From Mesonia aquimarina (GTDB lineage: Bacteria; Bacteroidota; Bacteroidia; Flavobacteriales; Flavobacteriaceae), in contig NZ_RCNV01000006.1 of assembly GCF_003667275.1 (NCBI RefSeq), positions 1 through 64,000 of the forward strand: DNA of 64,000 nt. Direction: 5' to 3'. The notes beneath the pieces were generated by a model. That model saw only the letters and a list, made by a program, of their open reading frames with translations, was not told the DNA's origin and did no database searches. The position numbers were made by a program, and so were the translations under genes. Below, piece after piece: positions 14,481-22,784 of the stretch (positions are counted from its first letter, which is position 1; the number at the start of each line of letters is the position of its first letter).

Positions 14481-16547
14481 ATGAAAATTAATTTTAAACA
14501 AAGTTTAGTTTTAGCAGCTGCCTCATTAACCTTGGTAGCTTGTAAAGACGATAAAAAAGAGGTGGCAAAAGCCGAAGAGCGCACGCCCGGTATCGATATA
14601 GAATACATGGATACTACGGTGAGCCCTAAAAATGATTTTTATAATTACGTCAACGGAAACTGGATGAAAGAAACCGAAATCCCTGAAGAGCGTACTTCTT
14701 GGGGAGGTTTTCAAGTTTTGCGTAAAAGCACCGATGAAGATGTATTAGAAATCATTGCGAAGGCAAAAGAGAGTGGAAAATACGGAGCCAATACAGATCA
14801 AGCAAAAGCAATATTCCTTTATGAATCGCAATTAGATACGATGGCAAGAAATGAAGCAGGCATTCAGCCATTGCTTCCTGCCTTGGAAAGAATATCGAGT
14901 ATCAACTCTGTAACTGATTTGCAAAAAGTTGTGGCAAAAAATTCGGCAATTATTGCTGATCCGTTTTTTGGTTTAGCAGCCTTTTCAAATCCGAGTAATA
15001 GCGATATAAACTCTGCTTACATTACGCCCGGCGGATTAGGTTTGCCAGATCGTGATTACTATACCAAAAAGGATAGCGAATCTAAAAAAATTAGAACACA
15101 ATACGTAGATCATATCACCCGTATGCTTCAGTTTTTAGGAGATTCTAAAGAAGAAGCGCGCCAACAAGCCGAAACTATTTTAGCTTTAGAAACACGCTTG
15201 GCAGAACCACGTTTAGATAAGGTAGCGAGTCGTGATTTTAGAAATTTCAACAATCCACGTTCGTTAGATCAAGTACAAAAAATGGTACCGGCAGTAGATT
15301 GGAAACAGTATATTAGTGATCTTGGTGTTGAAAAAGAATTAGATACTGTGCTGGTTATGCAGCCTGAATATATGAATGAGCTACAAACTGTTTTTGCTGA
15401 AGGAAATATAGAGGAGTTAAAAACGGTTATGCGTTGGGCTACATTAAACAATTCTGCAAGTAAACTTTCTACCGAAATTGAAAAAGCGAATTGGGATTTT
15501 TACAGTAAAACCTTAAACGGAGCTAAAAAACAACGTCCGGCAGATGAGCGTGCACTTTCTACAGTAAATGCAAGTGTAGGCGAAGCTTTAGGTCAGTTAT
15601 ATGTTGATGCAAAGTTTCCACCGGAAGCAAAAGCTAAAGCTGAAGAAATGATCGCTAATGTAATTGCAGCTTACCAAGAACGAATTGAGCGTTTAGATTG
15701 GATGAGTGATGAGACCAAGAAAAAGGCAATTGAAAAATTAGATAAATTCACGGTGAAAATCGGTTATCCTGATAAGTGGGAAGATTATTCGAAGCTTGAC
15801 GTTAATGCAGAAAATAATTTCTATCAGAACAGTGTAGCGGTTTCAGCATGGAATTTTAGAGATAACTTATCTAAAATTAATGAACCGGTAGATAAAACAG
15901 AGTGGGGCATGTCTCCGCAAACCGTAAATGCGTATTTTAATCCGTTTAATAATGAAATCGTATTTCCTGCGGCAATTCTTCAACCTCCTTTTTACAATTA
16001 TAAAGCAGATGCAGCTGTAAATTATGGCGGAATAGGAGCGGTAATTGGTCATGAAATTTCTCATGCGTTTGATGATAGTGGAGCGCGTTTTGATGCTGAT
16101 GGTAACTTAAACAATTGGTGGACCGAAGAAGATCTTGAAAAGTTCACTAAGCGCGGAAACAAATTAGCAGAACAATACAGTGCTATTGAAGTTTTAGACA
16201 GTGTTTACATTAACGGTAAATTTACACTTGGAGAAAATATTGGTGATTTAGGCGGGGTTTTAGGTGCCTATGATGGTTTACAGAAATATTACAAAGAGCA
16301 TGGAAGACCGGGGAAAATTGACGGCTTTACGCCAGAACAGCGTTTCTTCTTATCCTGGGCAACGGTATGGAGAACCAAAATGCGTGATGAAGCTTTACGT
16401 TCTAAAATAAAGACAGATCCGCATTCTCCGGGACAATACAGAGCTTATGTTCCATTGCAGAATGTAGATGCGTTTTACGAAGCTTTTGATATTAAAGAAG
16501 GCGATTCTATGTACATTGCCCCAAAAGATCGCGTTTCTATTTGGTAA
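14481..16547 (+). CDS. M13-family zinc metallopeptidase (PepO/neprilysin-like), lipoprotein
   Basis: A 688-residue lipoprotein (LTLVACKDD, Cys about residue 21). The N-terminal M13 domain begins with DTTVSPKNDFYNYVNGNWMK, a family hallmark. The catalytic domain has NAYFNPFNNEIVFPAAILQPP, the zinc motif HEISHAFD (about residues 529-536) and ENIGDLGG with the third zinc ligand Glu. It should degrade oligopeptides in the periplasm or at the cell surface. Full length. A hairpin terminator follows at 16570. Confidence 0.95.
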   Translation: MKINFKQSLVLAAASLTLVACKDDKKEVAKAEERTPGIDIEYMDTTVSPKNDFYNYVNGNWMKETEIPEERTSWGGFQVLRKSTDEDVLEIIAKAKESGKYGANTDQAKAIFLYESQLDTMARNEAGIQPLLPALERISSINSVTDLQKVVAKNSAIIADPFFGLAAFSNPSNSDINSAYITPGGLGLPDRDYYTKKDSESKKIRTQYVDHITRMLQFLGDSKEEARQQAETILALETRLAEPRLDKVASRDFRNFNNPRSLDQVQKMVPAVDWKQYISDLGVEKELDTVLVMQPEYMNELQTVFAEGNIEELKTVMRWATLNNSASKLSTEIEKANWDFYSKTLNGAKKQRPADERALSTVNASVGEALGQLYVDAKFPPEAKAKAEEMIANVIAAYQERIERLDWMSDETKKKAIEKLDKFTVKIGYPDKWEDYSKLDVNAENNFYQNSVAVSAWNFRDNLSKINEPVDKTEWGMSPQTVNAYFNPFNNEIVFPAAILQPPFYNYKADAAVNYGGIGAVIGHEISHAFDDSGARFDADGNLNNWWTEEDLEKFTKRGNKLAEQYSAIEVLDSVYINGKFTLGENIGDLGGVLGAYDGLQKYYKEHGRPGKIDGFTPEQRFFLSWATVWRTKMRDEALRSKIKTDPHSPGQYRAYVPLQNVDAFYEAFDIKEGDSMYIAPKDRVSIW

Positions 16548-16569
16548 TCGATTTTGAATGAAATTATAG

Positions 16570-16647
16570 ACTGTCTCAAAAGATGATTCCGTCAACCTGA
16601 ATCAAGTTCAGAATGACAAGTTTCACTACTTTTGAGACAGTTTTTTT
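16570..16647 (+). terminator. terminator whose loop carries a dispersed-repeat arm
   Basis: Thirteen-bp perfect stem ACTGTCTCAAAAG/CTTTTGAGACAGT (16570-16582 and 16629-16641) followed by TTTTTTT. The 46-nt loop contains one arm of the GTCATTCTGAA repeat family in reverse (16585-16618). It serves the M13 peptidase gene and lies before the convergent T9SS gene. Confidence 0.7.
16585..16618. repeat. dispersed repeat, single arm (copy 2)
   Basis: One arm of the GTCATTCTGAA family in reverse (CGTCAACCTGAATCAAGTTC then AGAATGAC), lying wholly within the loop of the terminator at 16570-16647. Confidence 0.55.
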
Positions 16648-16658
16648 ATGGTTTGTTT

Positions 16659-17540
16659 TTAATTCTTAATCAGCTTTTGAGTATAAACTTGCTGACCACT
16701 TCTTAATTTCACAAAATAAACTCCGCTAGCTACATCCGAAACATCGTAGGTTTCTTGTTGATGAAATGTTTTTATCAGTTTACCTTGTATATTGTAAAGC
16801 TCTATTCGATCTAATTTTTTTGTTGATGTAATATGAAATTGGTGATTTGCCGGGTTGGGGTATAGGCTAAAATTTATTTTTTCTTTTGAAGCCGTATGTA
16901 AAATTTCACAATCATCTGAATAGGAAAGAACGCCGGTCTGTGAGTTGTAGGTAACGTTCCAGCTTGCATAAACGCCTTGTGCATTTTGAGCCGCAACAGG
17001 ATCTGTTACATTTATACAAATGTCTTGCCAGTCTCCTGTAAAATTCATAGATAAATTAGTTAGGTTGACGTCGCTTCCTTCTAAATCTATAACGTCTAGA
17101 TACCCCACATCTAGAGATTCTAAGGTGGTTAAATTAGGATTGTTGGTTAAAAATAAATGATTCAACTCATTGCCGTAAGTAGCTCCCTGGCTTGTAAAAT
17201 ACAATTCTTCCAGTGCTGTTAAAGTTGATAAGTCTAAGTAAGGCGCTATATCTGATTCACCAGCATTCACAAAACCAACCCCACTAATATTTAAAACTTT
17301 TAAAGCCGTAAAATCTTGTATACCTATTAAGGCCTTAATAGGTAAATTGTTAGAAATACTCAAATCTAAGTGTGTAACTTGCACAATGTCTGCAGTAAGC
17401 ACTTGTTGATTAATTGTATTGTCACTATCAATCCCTAGGTCAATCAAAGTTTGTTCAAAATTATTATCAATAATTTGAGTGGTTTGGCCAAAGCCTGTAA
17501 GACCCATAAGGATTATGGTAAATTTTAATATCGTTTTCAT
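16659..17540 (-). CDS. T9SS-secreted leucine-rich-repeat-like protein, copy A
   Basis: 293 residues: a signal peptide (IILMGLTGFGQ), a region of about 150 residues with LRR-like spacing (THLDLSISNNL, LKVLNISGVGF, LTALEELYFTSQ, LTTLESLDVGY, LTNLSMNF), a short linker, and a C-terminal type A T9SS sorting domain (SLYPNPANHQFHI ... LYNIQGKLI ... VASGVYFVKLRSG). It should be exported across the outer membrane by the gliding/T9SS machinery. It is a close paralogue of the gene immediately upstream; the central and 3' parts are almost identical. Confidence 0.85.
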   Translation of the reverse strand: MKTILKFTIILMGLTGFGQTTQIIDNNFEQTLIDLGIDSDNTINQQVLTADIVQVTHLDLSISNNLPIKALIGIQDFTALKVLNISGVGFVNAGESDIAPYLDLSTLTALEELYFTSQGATYGNELNHLFLTNNPNLTTLESLDVGYLDVIDLEGSDVNLTNLSMNFTGDWQDICINVTDPVAAQNAQGVYASWNVTYNSQTGVLSYSDDCEILHTASKEKINFSLYPNPANHQFHITSTKKLDRIELYNIQGKLIKTFHQQETYDVSDVASGVYFVKLRSGQQVYTQKLIKN

Positions 17541-17550
17541 AATGATTATT

Positions 17551-18432
17551 TTATTGAACGATTAACTTCTGAGTTAATTCTTGCAGATCACTTCTTAGCT
17601 TCACAAAATAAACTCCGCTAGCTACATCCGAAACATCGTAGATTTCTTGCTGATGAAATGTTTTTATCAGTTTACCTTGTATATTGTAAAGTTTTATTTG
17701 ATCTAAATTTTCAGTTGATTTAATATGAAATTGATGGCTTGCCGGGTTGGGGTATAGGCTAAAATTTATTTTTTCTTTTGAAGCCGTATGTAAAATTTCA
17801 CAATCATCGGAATAGGAAAGAACGCCGGTTTGTGAGTTGTAGGTAACGTTCCAGCTTGCATAAACGCCTTGCGCATTTTGAGCTGCAACAGGATCTGTTA
17901 CATTTATACAGATGTCTTGCCAGTCTCCTGTAAAATTCATAGTTAAATTATTTAGGTTGACGTCGCTTCCTTCTAAATCTATAACTTCTAACCAACCCAC
18001 ATCTAGGGATTCTAAGGTGGTTAAATTAGGATTGTTTGTCAAAAATAGGTGAAATAATGCATTTTCGTGGGCATCTCCTTCACTAGTAAAATACAATTCT
18101 TCCAGTGCTGTTAAAGTTGATAGGTCTAAGTAAGGTGCTATATCTGATTCAAATATATTTTCAAAGCCAATCCCACTAATATTTAAAACTTTTAAAGCCG
18201 TAAAATTCTCTATGCCTTCAATATCCTCTATTGGCAGGTGATTTGAGGTGCTTAAATCTAAATGCGTAACTTGGTTTATATCTGAAGTTAAAACTTGTTG
18301 GTTTATCACGCCATCACTATCAATTCCTAAATCGATTAAAGTCTGCTCAAAATTAGGATCATATATCGAAGTAGTTTGGGTAAAGCCTGTAAGGCTCATA
18401 AGGATTATGGTAAATTTTAATATCGTTTTCAT
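17551..18432 (-). CDS. T9SS-secreted leucine-rich-repeat-like protein, copy B
   Basis: 293 residues with the same architecture and exact length as copy A, 10 bp away on the same strand: signal peptide (LMSLTGFTQ), LRR-like segment (THLDLSTSNHL, LKVLNISGIGF, LTTLESLDVGW) and a type A sorting domain (LYPNPASHQFHI). The segment 17744-17940 differs from 16852-17048 at only about five positions, while the N-terminal halves have diverged more, as expected after tandem duplication and local gene conversion. Function unknown; surface binding or adhesion is typical of such proteins. Confidence 0.85.
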   Translation of the reverse strand: MKTILKFTIILMSLTGFTQTTSIYDPNFEQTLIDLGIDSDGVINQQVLTSDINQVTHLDLSTSNHLPIEDIEGIENFTALKVLNISGIGFENIFESDIAPYLDLSTLTALEELYFTSEGDAHENALFHLFLTNNPNLTTLESLDVGWLEVIDLEGSDVNLNNLTMNFTGDWQDICINVTDPVAAQNAQGVYASWNVTYNSQTGVLSYSDDCEILHTASKEKINFSLYPNPASHQFHIKSTENLDQIKLYNIQGKLIKTFHQQEIYDVSDVASGVYFVKLRSDLQELTQKLIVQ

Positions 18433-18442
18433 AATGATTGTG

Positions 18443-18559
18443 TTATTGAATTACTAAATTTTTATGTTCTATTATTTTACCATCAACCACTAGAGTTACC
18501 ACATAGGTTCCTGTGGTGTAGCTTGACAGGTCTATAGATAAAGCTGTTTTGAGTTTCAT
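18443..18559 (-). pseudogene. orphan T9SS sorting-domain tail
   Basis: Thirty-eight codons encode LSSYTTGTYVVTLVVDGK and a short KNLVIQ ending, which is the last third of a type A T9SS sorting domain (the SGxYxVxL element and terminal basic segment). No signal peptide or passenger domain precedes it in frame. The Pro-Asn and first strands of the domain are missing. It is most likely the 3' stub of a third, deleted T9SS gene in this cluster. Confidence 0.6.
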
Positions 18560-18625
18560 AGCTTGATTTATAACAGTCTTGTATAAAGATAGTTAAAACT
18601 GCTCTTAAAAACAAGCTATGATGAT

Positions 18626-19432
18626 TTAAGGTTGATACTCAAACTTAATATTCAAAGTATGTAAGCTTTCTTCGGCAGAAATAATTTTTCCGGTTGCTTT
18701 TTTTGATCTCGAAAAATGAGGCGGAATTAAATTAAGCTTTTTTGCTTTTTGTGTGTAGTATTCTTCTTTTGAGGGGTGATAAGGAAAAACGCCGTGTAAA
18801 ATTTTTGCGTTCGTAACTTTGTTTATACAGGCTACAATTAAATCAATAGAATCTTGTTGATGAATTAAATTGATAGGTGCTTTGCCATTGGAGAGTTTTT
18901 CTCGTCCTGCTAAAAATTTTACGGGATGTCTTTTTTCTCCTATTAAGCCGCCAAAACGGATAATCGTTGTAGAAAAGGCTGTATGCTGTAATAGTTCTTG
19001 TTCAACTGCGATGAGTTGCCTTGCTGAATTGGATGTTCCGTTTGCTTTGCTTTTTTCAGAATAGGTGGGAAAGGGAAATTCATCTTTAAAGACAGAAGTG
19101 GAGCTTACAAAAATTACTTTTTTGACAGTACTTTTTTCCACAAAATGGATAAGCAAATTTATTTTTTTAGTGAAATTGCTGGATGGGTCTTTTCGTAATC
19201 CCGGCGGAATATCGATGATTAAAATTTTTACATCTTCAAGAAATTCTTCAATTTTTCCTTCAACTTTTTCTTCGGTTAATTCAATTAAAAAAGGATTGAT
19301 TTTTTCTTCAGCTAAATCGGTAACTTTTTCTGCAGAAGTTGTGCTTCCGTGTACGTTATAACTTTCGCCGATCAATTTTTTGGCTAAGGGAAACCCTAAC
19401 CAACCGCATCCTAAAATGCCAATAGTTTTCAT
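18626..19432 (-). CDS. NAD(P)-binding SDR protein, YeeZ-like
   Basis: 268 residues with an N-terminal Rossmann motif GILGCGWLGFPLA (5-17) and an epimerase-like VSSTSVF strand and IRFGGLIGEKRHPVK segment, giving an atypical extended SDR of the YeeZ kind. The active-site Tyr-x3-Lys is not in the usual YxxxK form: YSEKSKANG occurs at the expected place. Substrate unknown. Its ATG overlaps the stop of the M28 peptidase gene by 4 bp, so the two are cotranscribed. Confidence 0.75.
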   Translation of the reverse strand: MKTIGILGCGWLGFPLAKKLIGESYNVHGSTTSAEKVTDLAEEKINPFLIELTEEKVEGKIEEFLEDVKILIIDIPPGLRKDPSSNFTKKINLLIHFVEKSTVKKVIFVSSTSVFKDEFPFPTYSEKSKANGTSNSARQLIAVEQELLQHTAFSTTIIRFGGLIGEKRHPVKFLAGREKLSNGKAPINLIHQQDSIDLIVACINKVTNAKILHGVFPYHPSKEEYYTQKAKKLNLIPPHFSRSKKATGKIISAEESLHTLNIKFEYQP

Positions 19433-21756
19433 TTTAATTCTTTTTTGGTGTCGATTTTTTGTTTTGTAATAATCGCATCGTTCAGCACAAAAGGCTTAGG
19501 CATCATTTTTTTTGTTCGTTTAGGTACGCTTAACCAGTCGTTTTTTAACAAATCGTTACTGGCTCCGTAAATACTTAATTCAGGAAAGACATCTTTTTCA
19601 ACAGTAAATGATAAACGCAAGGTATCGCGGTCTATCGCATAATAGGTTAGTAATTTATTTGTTTTTCGGTTTTGGTAGAAATAATCTTTTTCTTCATTTT
19701 TCAGTTTTAAAGGCGTCTTTCCATTTACAGAAAGATCAGAAAATACATAGCTTGTGTCCGCAAAAATTTCGAGACGATTGAGGTCTCTTGTCGGAACAAT
19801 TTTTACCGTGAATTTATGTTGTTGCTGAATAGTACTATCTAAATCGACAAAAAAATCAGCCGAAGGAATAGCCTTTACCGGAGCCGGTGCAGCGTAGGTA
19901 AATCGGTTATTGTATTTACTGTGAAAAATACTAGAATCGTTTATTTTATGTTCTTCTGCTAAATAGTTTTTTGTGTAATCATCTAGCTTATGGTCATAGG
20001 TGTTCCAACTGGCTTTTTGCTGTGTTACATCTAATAAGTACACTAAGCTATTAGGCTTTTGATTTTTTTCGGAAAATTTTGCTTGCGAATGACCTAAAAT
20101 GAAAAAGAGCAAACTTATCATTAAACAGAAAAAACCGATCACCTTTTTACGCTGATAAAATGAAAAAACAGGAAGCAATAAACCAAATAGTAATACGGTG
20201 AAAATGGCGCTAATGACCAACATTTTTAATCCCAGGCCTACCGGAAAAAACTGAATTAATGGAGCAAAAATAAAGACGGCAGGAGTGGCTAATAATAGTT
20301 GAATCCCAAGCCATGCATTTGCTTTTTTTATGAGTATAAAAAAACCGATGAAGCTAAAAAACATAGGGATTATAAAATAAGCGGCTCCCTTTAATGCAAA
20401 AGCAAGAAAAGTATTTAAAACTAGCCATATAAAAAGAGGCGCCACAAAAATGTTAGGACGTTTTTCTTGATCAATTGATTTATTATGGTATAGAAAAAAA
20501 CAAATGGAGAGCGTTAAAAACACAATAAAACCAATATAAAAATGTCCATTGGCAGGAAAGCCATTTAAGTTTTCTTGATAGTTTACATACAATTGATTTA
20601 GCAATGGCCAGGTAAAAAAACCTATTATTCCACTTACGAAAAGTGAAATAAACAACGGAATAAAACTTTTGAACACATTTTTTACCGTCAAGCGTTTTTT
20701 TCTGAATCCGTAAATAATAAGACCAATAAAAATTCCCCAAGCTAGTAATACAGTAGGAAAAATCCAGTTGTAGGGGTAATGTACAAATTTGATAAAAGGA
20801 AAATTAAAGTATACACTTTCTTGGGTAGAATTCAATTTGCTTAAATCTTTATTACCAAAATAGGGCAATAACGCAGAAAGATAGGTAGCTTGATGCGCCA
20901 GTGAATTGGCATCTAAATTTTGTGGGGTATCGTTTGCGGTATGGTAATCAAAATGGTCATCGATAAAAGCAAAAAAGAAACTAGGAATATCTTTTTCCTC
21001 TCGGAAAACCGTGGCATCAGTATCGTTCGGTAATTTTTTATAAACGCTGTACATTAATGAAGTAGCGTTAGGAAAACGTGGATTGGCTTCGTCAAACGCT
21101 TTAATTAAGGCAGAATTACCAGAATTGGTTTCTAAAATTGTGTTTGAAGGTCCGCCGCTTCCACGCGCTTCAAAATTTAAAACCAAGCCAATATTTTCTG
21201 CCCAAGGATGTTGTTCAGCAAAGAGAGCGGCGCCATTTAAACCGATTTCTTCAGCATCGGTAAAACAAATGATGATGTTGTTTTTATGTTGAATTTGATC
21301 CTTTAAAAAAACGCGTAAGCTTTCCAAAATTGTAGCAACACCAGAGCCCGCATCGCTAGCACCGGGTGAAGAGTGTACCGCGCTGTCATAATGCGTTAAG
21401 ATTAATAAGTCGCTTTTTGGTTTAGGATTACTTCCTTCTAAGCGGGTAATGATATTTTCAGGAGCGGTAAAAGTTCCCTCTTTACTCAGTTGATAGTCTT
21501 TCTGAGTTTGAACTTGTAAACCGAGTTCTTGTAGTTCTTTAACTATGTAATTGCGGACTTCGCTGTGGTTTTGCGTACCTATGGAATGCGGTTTTTTACC
21601 AATATGTTGCACGTGCAAAAAAGCATTTTGCATGGAAAAACCGGAGGGTAAAATTTCTTGGTAATTATTGACTTGCGGCATGATGCTGTTAAAGCTGATG
21701 TAAGTCAGAAAAGCTATGGCAACTAAAATTCCGCTTTTAATGATGAGGTTTCGCAT
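19429..21756 (-). CDS. membrane-anchored M28 zinc peptidase
   Basis: 775 residues. One N-terminal helix (about 8-25) is followed by an M28 aminopeptidase domain with the zinc ligands in LTHYDSAVHSSPGASDAGSG (His and bridging Asp), CFTDAEEIGLNG (Glu pair) and DDHFDYHTANDTPQN (His). The middle part (about 330-570) holds roughly eight hydrophobic helices, and the C-terminal 180 residues are extracytoplasmic. This resembles ER-type Fxna/ERMP1-like membrane M28 peptidases. It probably degrades peptides in the periplasm. Confidence 0.88.
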   Translation of the reverse strand: MRNLIIKSGILVAIAFLTYISFNSIMPQVNNYQEILPSGFSMQNAFLHVQHIGKKPHSIGTQNHSEVRNYIVKELQELGLQVQTQKDYQLSKEGTFTAPENIITRLEGSNPKPKSDLLILTHYDSAVHSSPGASDAGSGVATILESLRVFLKDQIQHKNNIIICFTDAEEIGLNGAALFAEQHPWAENIGLVLNFEARGSGGPSNTILETNSGNSALIKAFDEANPRFPNATSLMYSVYKKLPNDTDATVFREEKDIPSFFFAFIDDHFDYHTANDTPQNLDANSLAHQATYLSALLPYFGNKDLSKLNSTQESVYFNFPFIKFVHYPYNWIFPTVLLAWGIFIGLIIYGFRKKRLTVKNVFKSFIPLFISLFVSGIIGFFTWPLLNQLYVNYQENLNGFPANGHFYIGFIVFLTLSICFFLYHNKSIDQEKRPNIFVAPLFIWLVLNTFLAFALKGAAYFIIPMFFSFIGFFILIKKANAWLGIQLLLATPAVFIFAPLIQFFPVGLGLKMLVISAIFTVLLFGLLLPVFSFYQRKKVIGFFCLMISLLFFILGHSQAKFSEKNQKPNSLVYLLDVTQQKASWNTYDHKLDDYTKNYLAEEHKINDSSIFHSKYNNRFTYAAPAPVKAIPSADFFVDLDSTIQQQHKFTVKIVPTRDLNRLEIFADTSYVFSDLSVNGKTPLKLKNEEKDYFYQNRKTNKLLTYYAIDRDTLRLSFTVEKDVFPELSIYGASNDLLKNDWLSVPKRTKKMMPKPFVLNDAIITKQKIDTKKELK

Positions 21757-21766
21757 AAGCCAAGGG

Positions 21767-22117
21767 TTAGATGGTTTTTTTTACCAAGGCAAAATTATTG
21801 TTTTCTAGCGGCAAATAGCCTTGATCGTACACAAAAAAATAAGTGATTCCCTTTTTTGTAGTATAAAAACTGGTGATTAAATCAAAATTAAAGCCTTTGC
21901 TAAGTAGTTTGTCTTTGGTGGTTTTGGATTTATCTTTTGGGTTAAGATCCTCTAAAATCCGATAATTTTTTCGAAGGCGATTATTGGTATTTCTAATAAT
22001 ATTTCTTCGGTCTTTATTTAAGCGATTATTATACGCATTTCTACAATAATCGCTACAGAACTTTTTATCAATTCTGCCAATAATTTTCTCGTTACACTCC
22101 AGACAAGCTTTTTGCAT
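21767..22117 (-). CDS. small zinc-ribbon protein (DUF2116-like)
   Basis: 116 residues with an N-terminal zinc-ribbon pattern C5-x2-C8 ... C21-x3-C25 (ACLECNEK and FCSDYCRNAYNNR), a basic helix rich in Asn and Arg, and a C-terminal strand-rich segment ending YFFVYDQGYLPLENN. It is a conserved Bacteroidota protein and might bind nucleic acid through the basic part; no function is established that I know of. It lies 10 bp upstream of the M28 gene. Confidence 0.75.
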   Translation of the reverse strand: MQKACLECNEKIIGRIDKKFCSDYCRNAYNNRLNKDRRNIIRNTNNRLRKNYRILEDLNPKDKSKTTKDKLLSKGFNFDLITSFYTTKKGITYFFVYDQGYLPLENNNFALVKKTI

Positions 22118-22169
22118 AACTTAAAGGTACTAAAAAATTGCGGAAACACTAATTCTTAAAAAACCTTAT

Positions 22170-22200
22170 AAACTAAAAAAGCACCACAAAAAGTGGTGCT
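22170..22200 (-). terminator. terminator of the cold-shock gene
   Basis: Perfect 8-bp stem AGCACCAC/GTGGTGCT with an AAAAA loop, followed on the minus strand by TTTTTT. It lies 26 bp after the cold-shock stop codon. Confidence 0.8.
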
Positions 22201-22225
22201 CAGAAAATTCTAATAATACTTTATA

Positions 22226-22420
22226 TTATTGAACTAAGCGAACTTCTGTCGCAGTCATTCCTTTTCTTCCTTCTGATTCAACGTACTCAACTTGGTCACC
22301 TTCGTTGATTTGTTCTCCGTTTAATCCTGTAACGTGAACGAAAATGTCTTGACCTGTTTCGTCGTTAGTAATGAATCCATAACCTTTAGACTCATTGAAA
22401 AATTTAACTGTACCTTCCAT
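22226..22420 (-). CDS. cold-shock domain protein (CspA family)
   Basis: 64 residues, the standard length of a single cold-shock OB-fold RNA chaperone. RNP1 is KGYGFITND (about residues 12-20) and RNP2 is DIFVHVT (25-31). It binds single-stranded RNA and prevents secondary structure. Monocistronic, with a promoter and a terminator both visible. Confidence 0.95.
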   Translation of the reverse strand: MEGTVKFFNESKGYGFITNDETGQDIFVHVTGLNGEQINEGDQVEYVESEGRKGMTATEVRLVQ

Positions 22421-22451
22421 TGTGATAATAAATAATAATATTAATAAAGCA

Positions 22452-22480
22452 CAAACTTACAATATAAAAATGTATTGCAA
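22452..22480 (-). promoter_or_regulatory. promoter of the cold-shock gene
   Basis: On the minus strand, TTG (22478-22480), 18 bp, then TAAGTTTG (22452-22459), a Bacteroidota TAnnTTTG -7 element. The predicted leader is only about 25 nt, shorter than the long leaders of proteobacterial cspA. Confidence 0.55.
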
Positions 22481-22525
22481 GTAAAAAAAATGTAAATTTT
22501 TGATCAATTTATTGAAAATAAAAAT

Positions 22526-22780
22526 TTAATCAATTCCTTTTTCTTTCATTTTATCAATATTTTCTTTACTTAAAGTGTAATCTTTCAATTTTTTGCCTTT
22601 CCATCTATGGTATAGAAAAATGGGCATTAGAACAAAACAGCTTACTAATACTGCAACGCCAATAATTTTGTCGCCTGTAACTACATCATCTTTTATTAAT
22701 CTGAAATAAAACCCGATGCCCACAGCAAGAACAATAGCGATAAGTAGGCTAATTAATATTTTGTTGACTATTTTTTTCAT
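22526..22780 (-). CDS. small two-helix membrane protein
   Basis: 84 residues: two hydrophobic helices (about 8-25 and 38-56) and a charged C-terminus ending DYTLSKENIDKMKEKGID. No family recognised. It starts 5 bp after the ClC gene, so it is probably in that operon and may be an accessory subunit; that is speculation. Confidence 0.65.
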   Translation of the reverse strand: MKKIVNKILISLLIAIVLAVGIGFYFRLIKDDVVTGDKIIGVAVLVSCFVLMPIFLYHRWKGKKLKDYTLSKENIDKMKEKGID

Positions 22781-22784
22781 TTCT

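Noticed and set aside
18572..18595. GTCTTGTATAA shared with att-like site 2 (881-892)
   Set aside because: Only 11 bases match in an AT-rich gap, there is no partner arm, and the region is explained as the remains of a T9SS gene. Treated as chance.
18557..18620. Inverted repeat CATAGCTTG/CAAGCTATG around 18557-18620
   Set aside because: Nine-bp arms 46 nt apart without T run or motif; no function can be supported.
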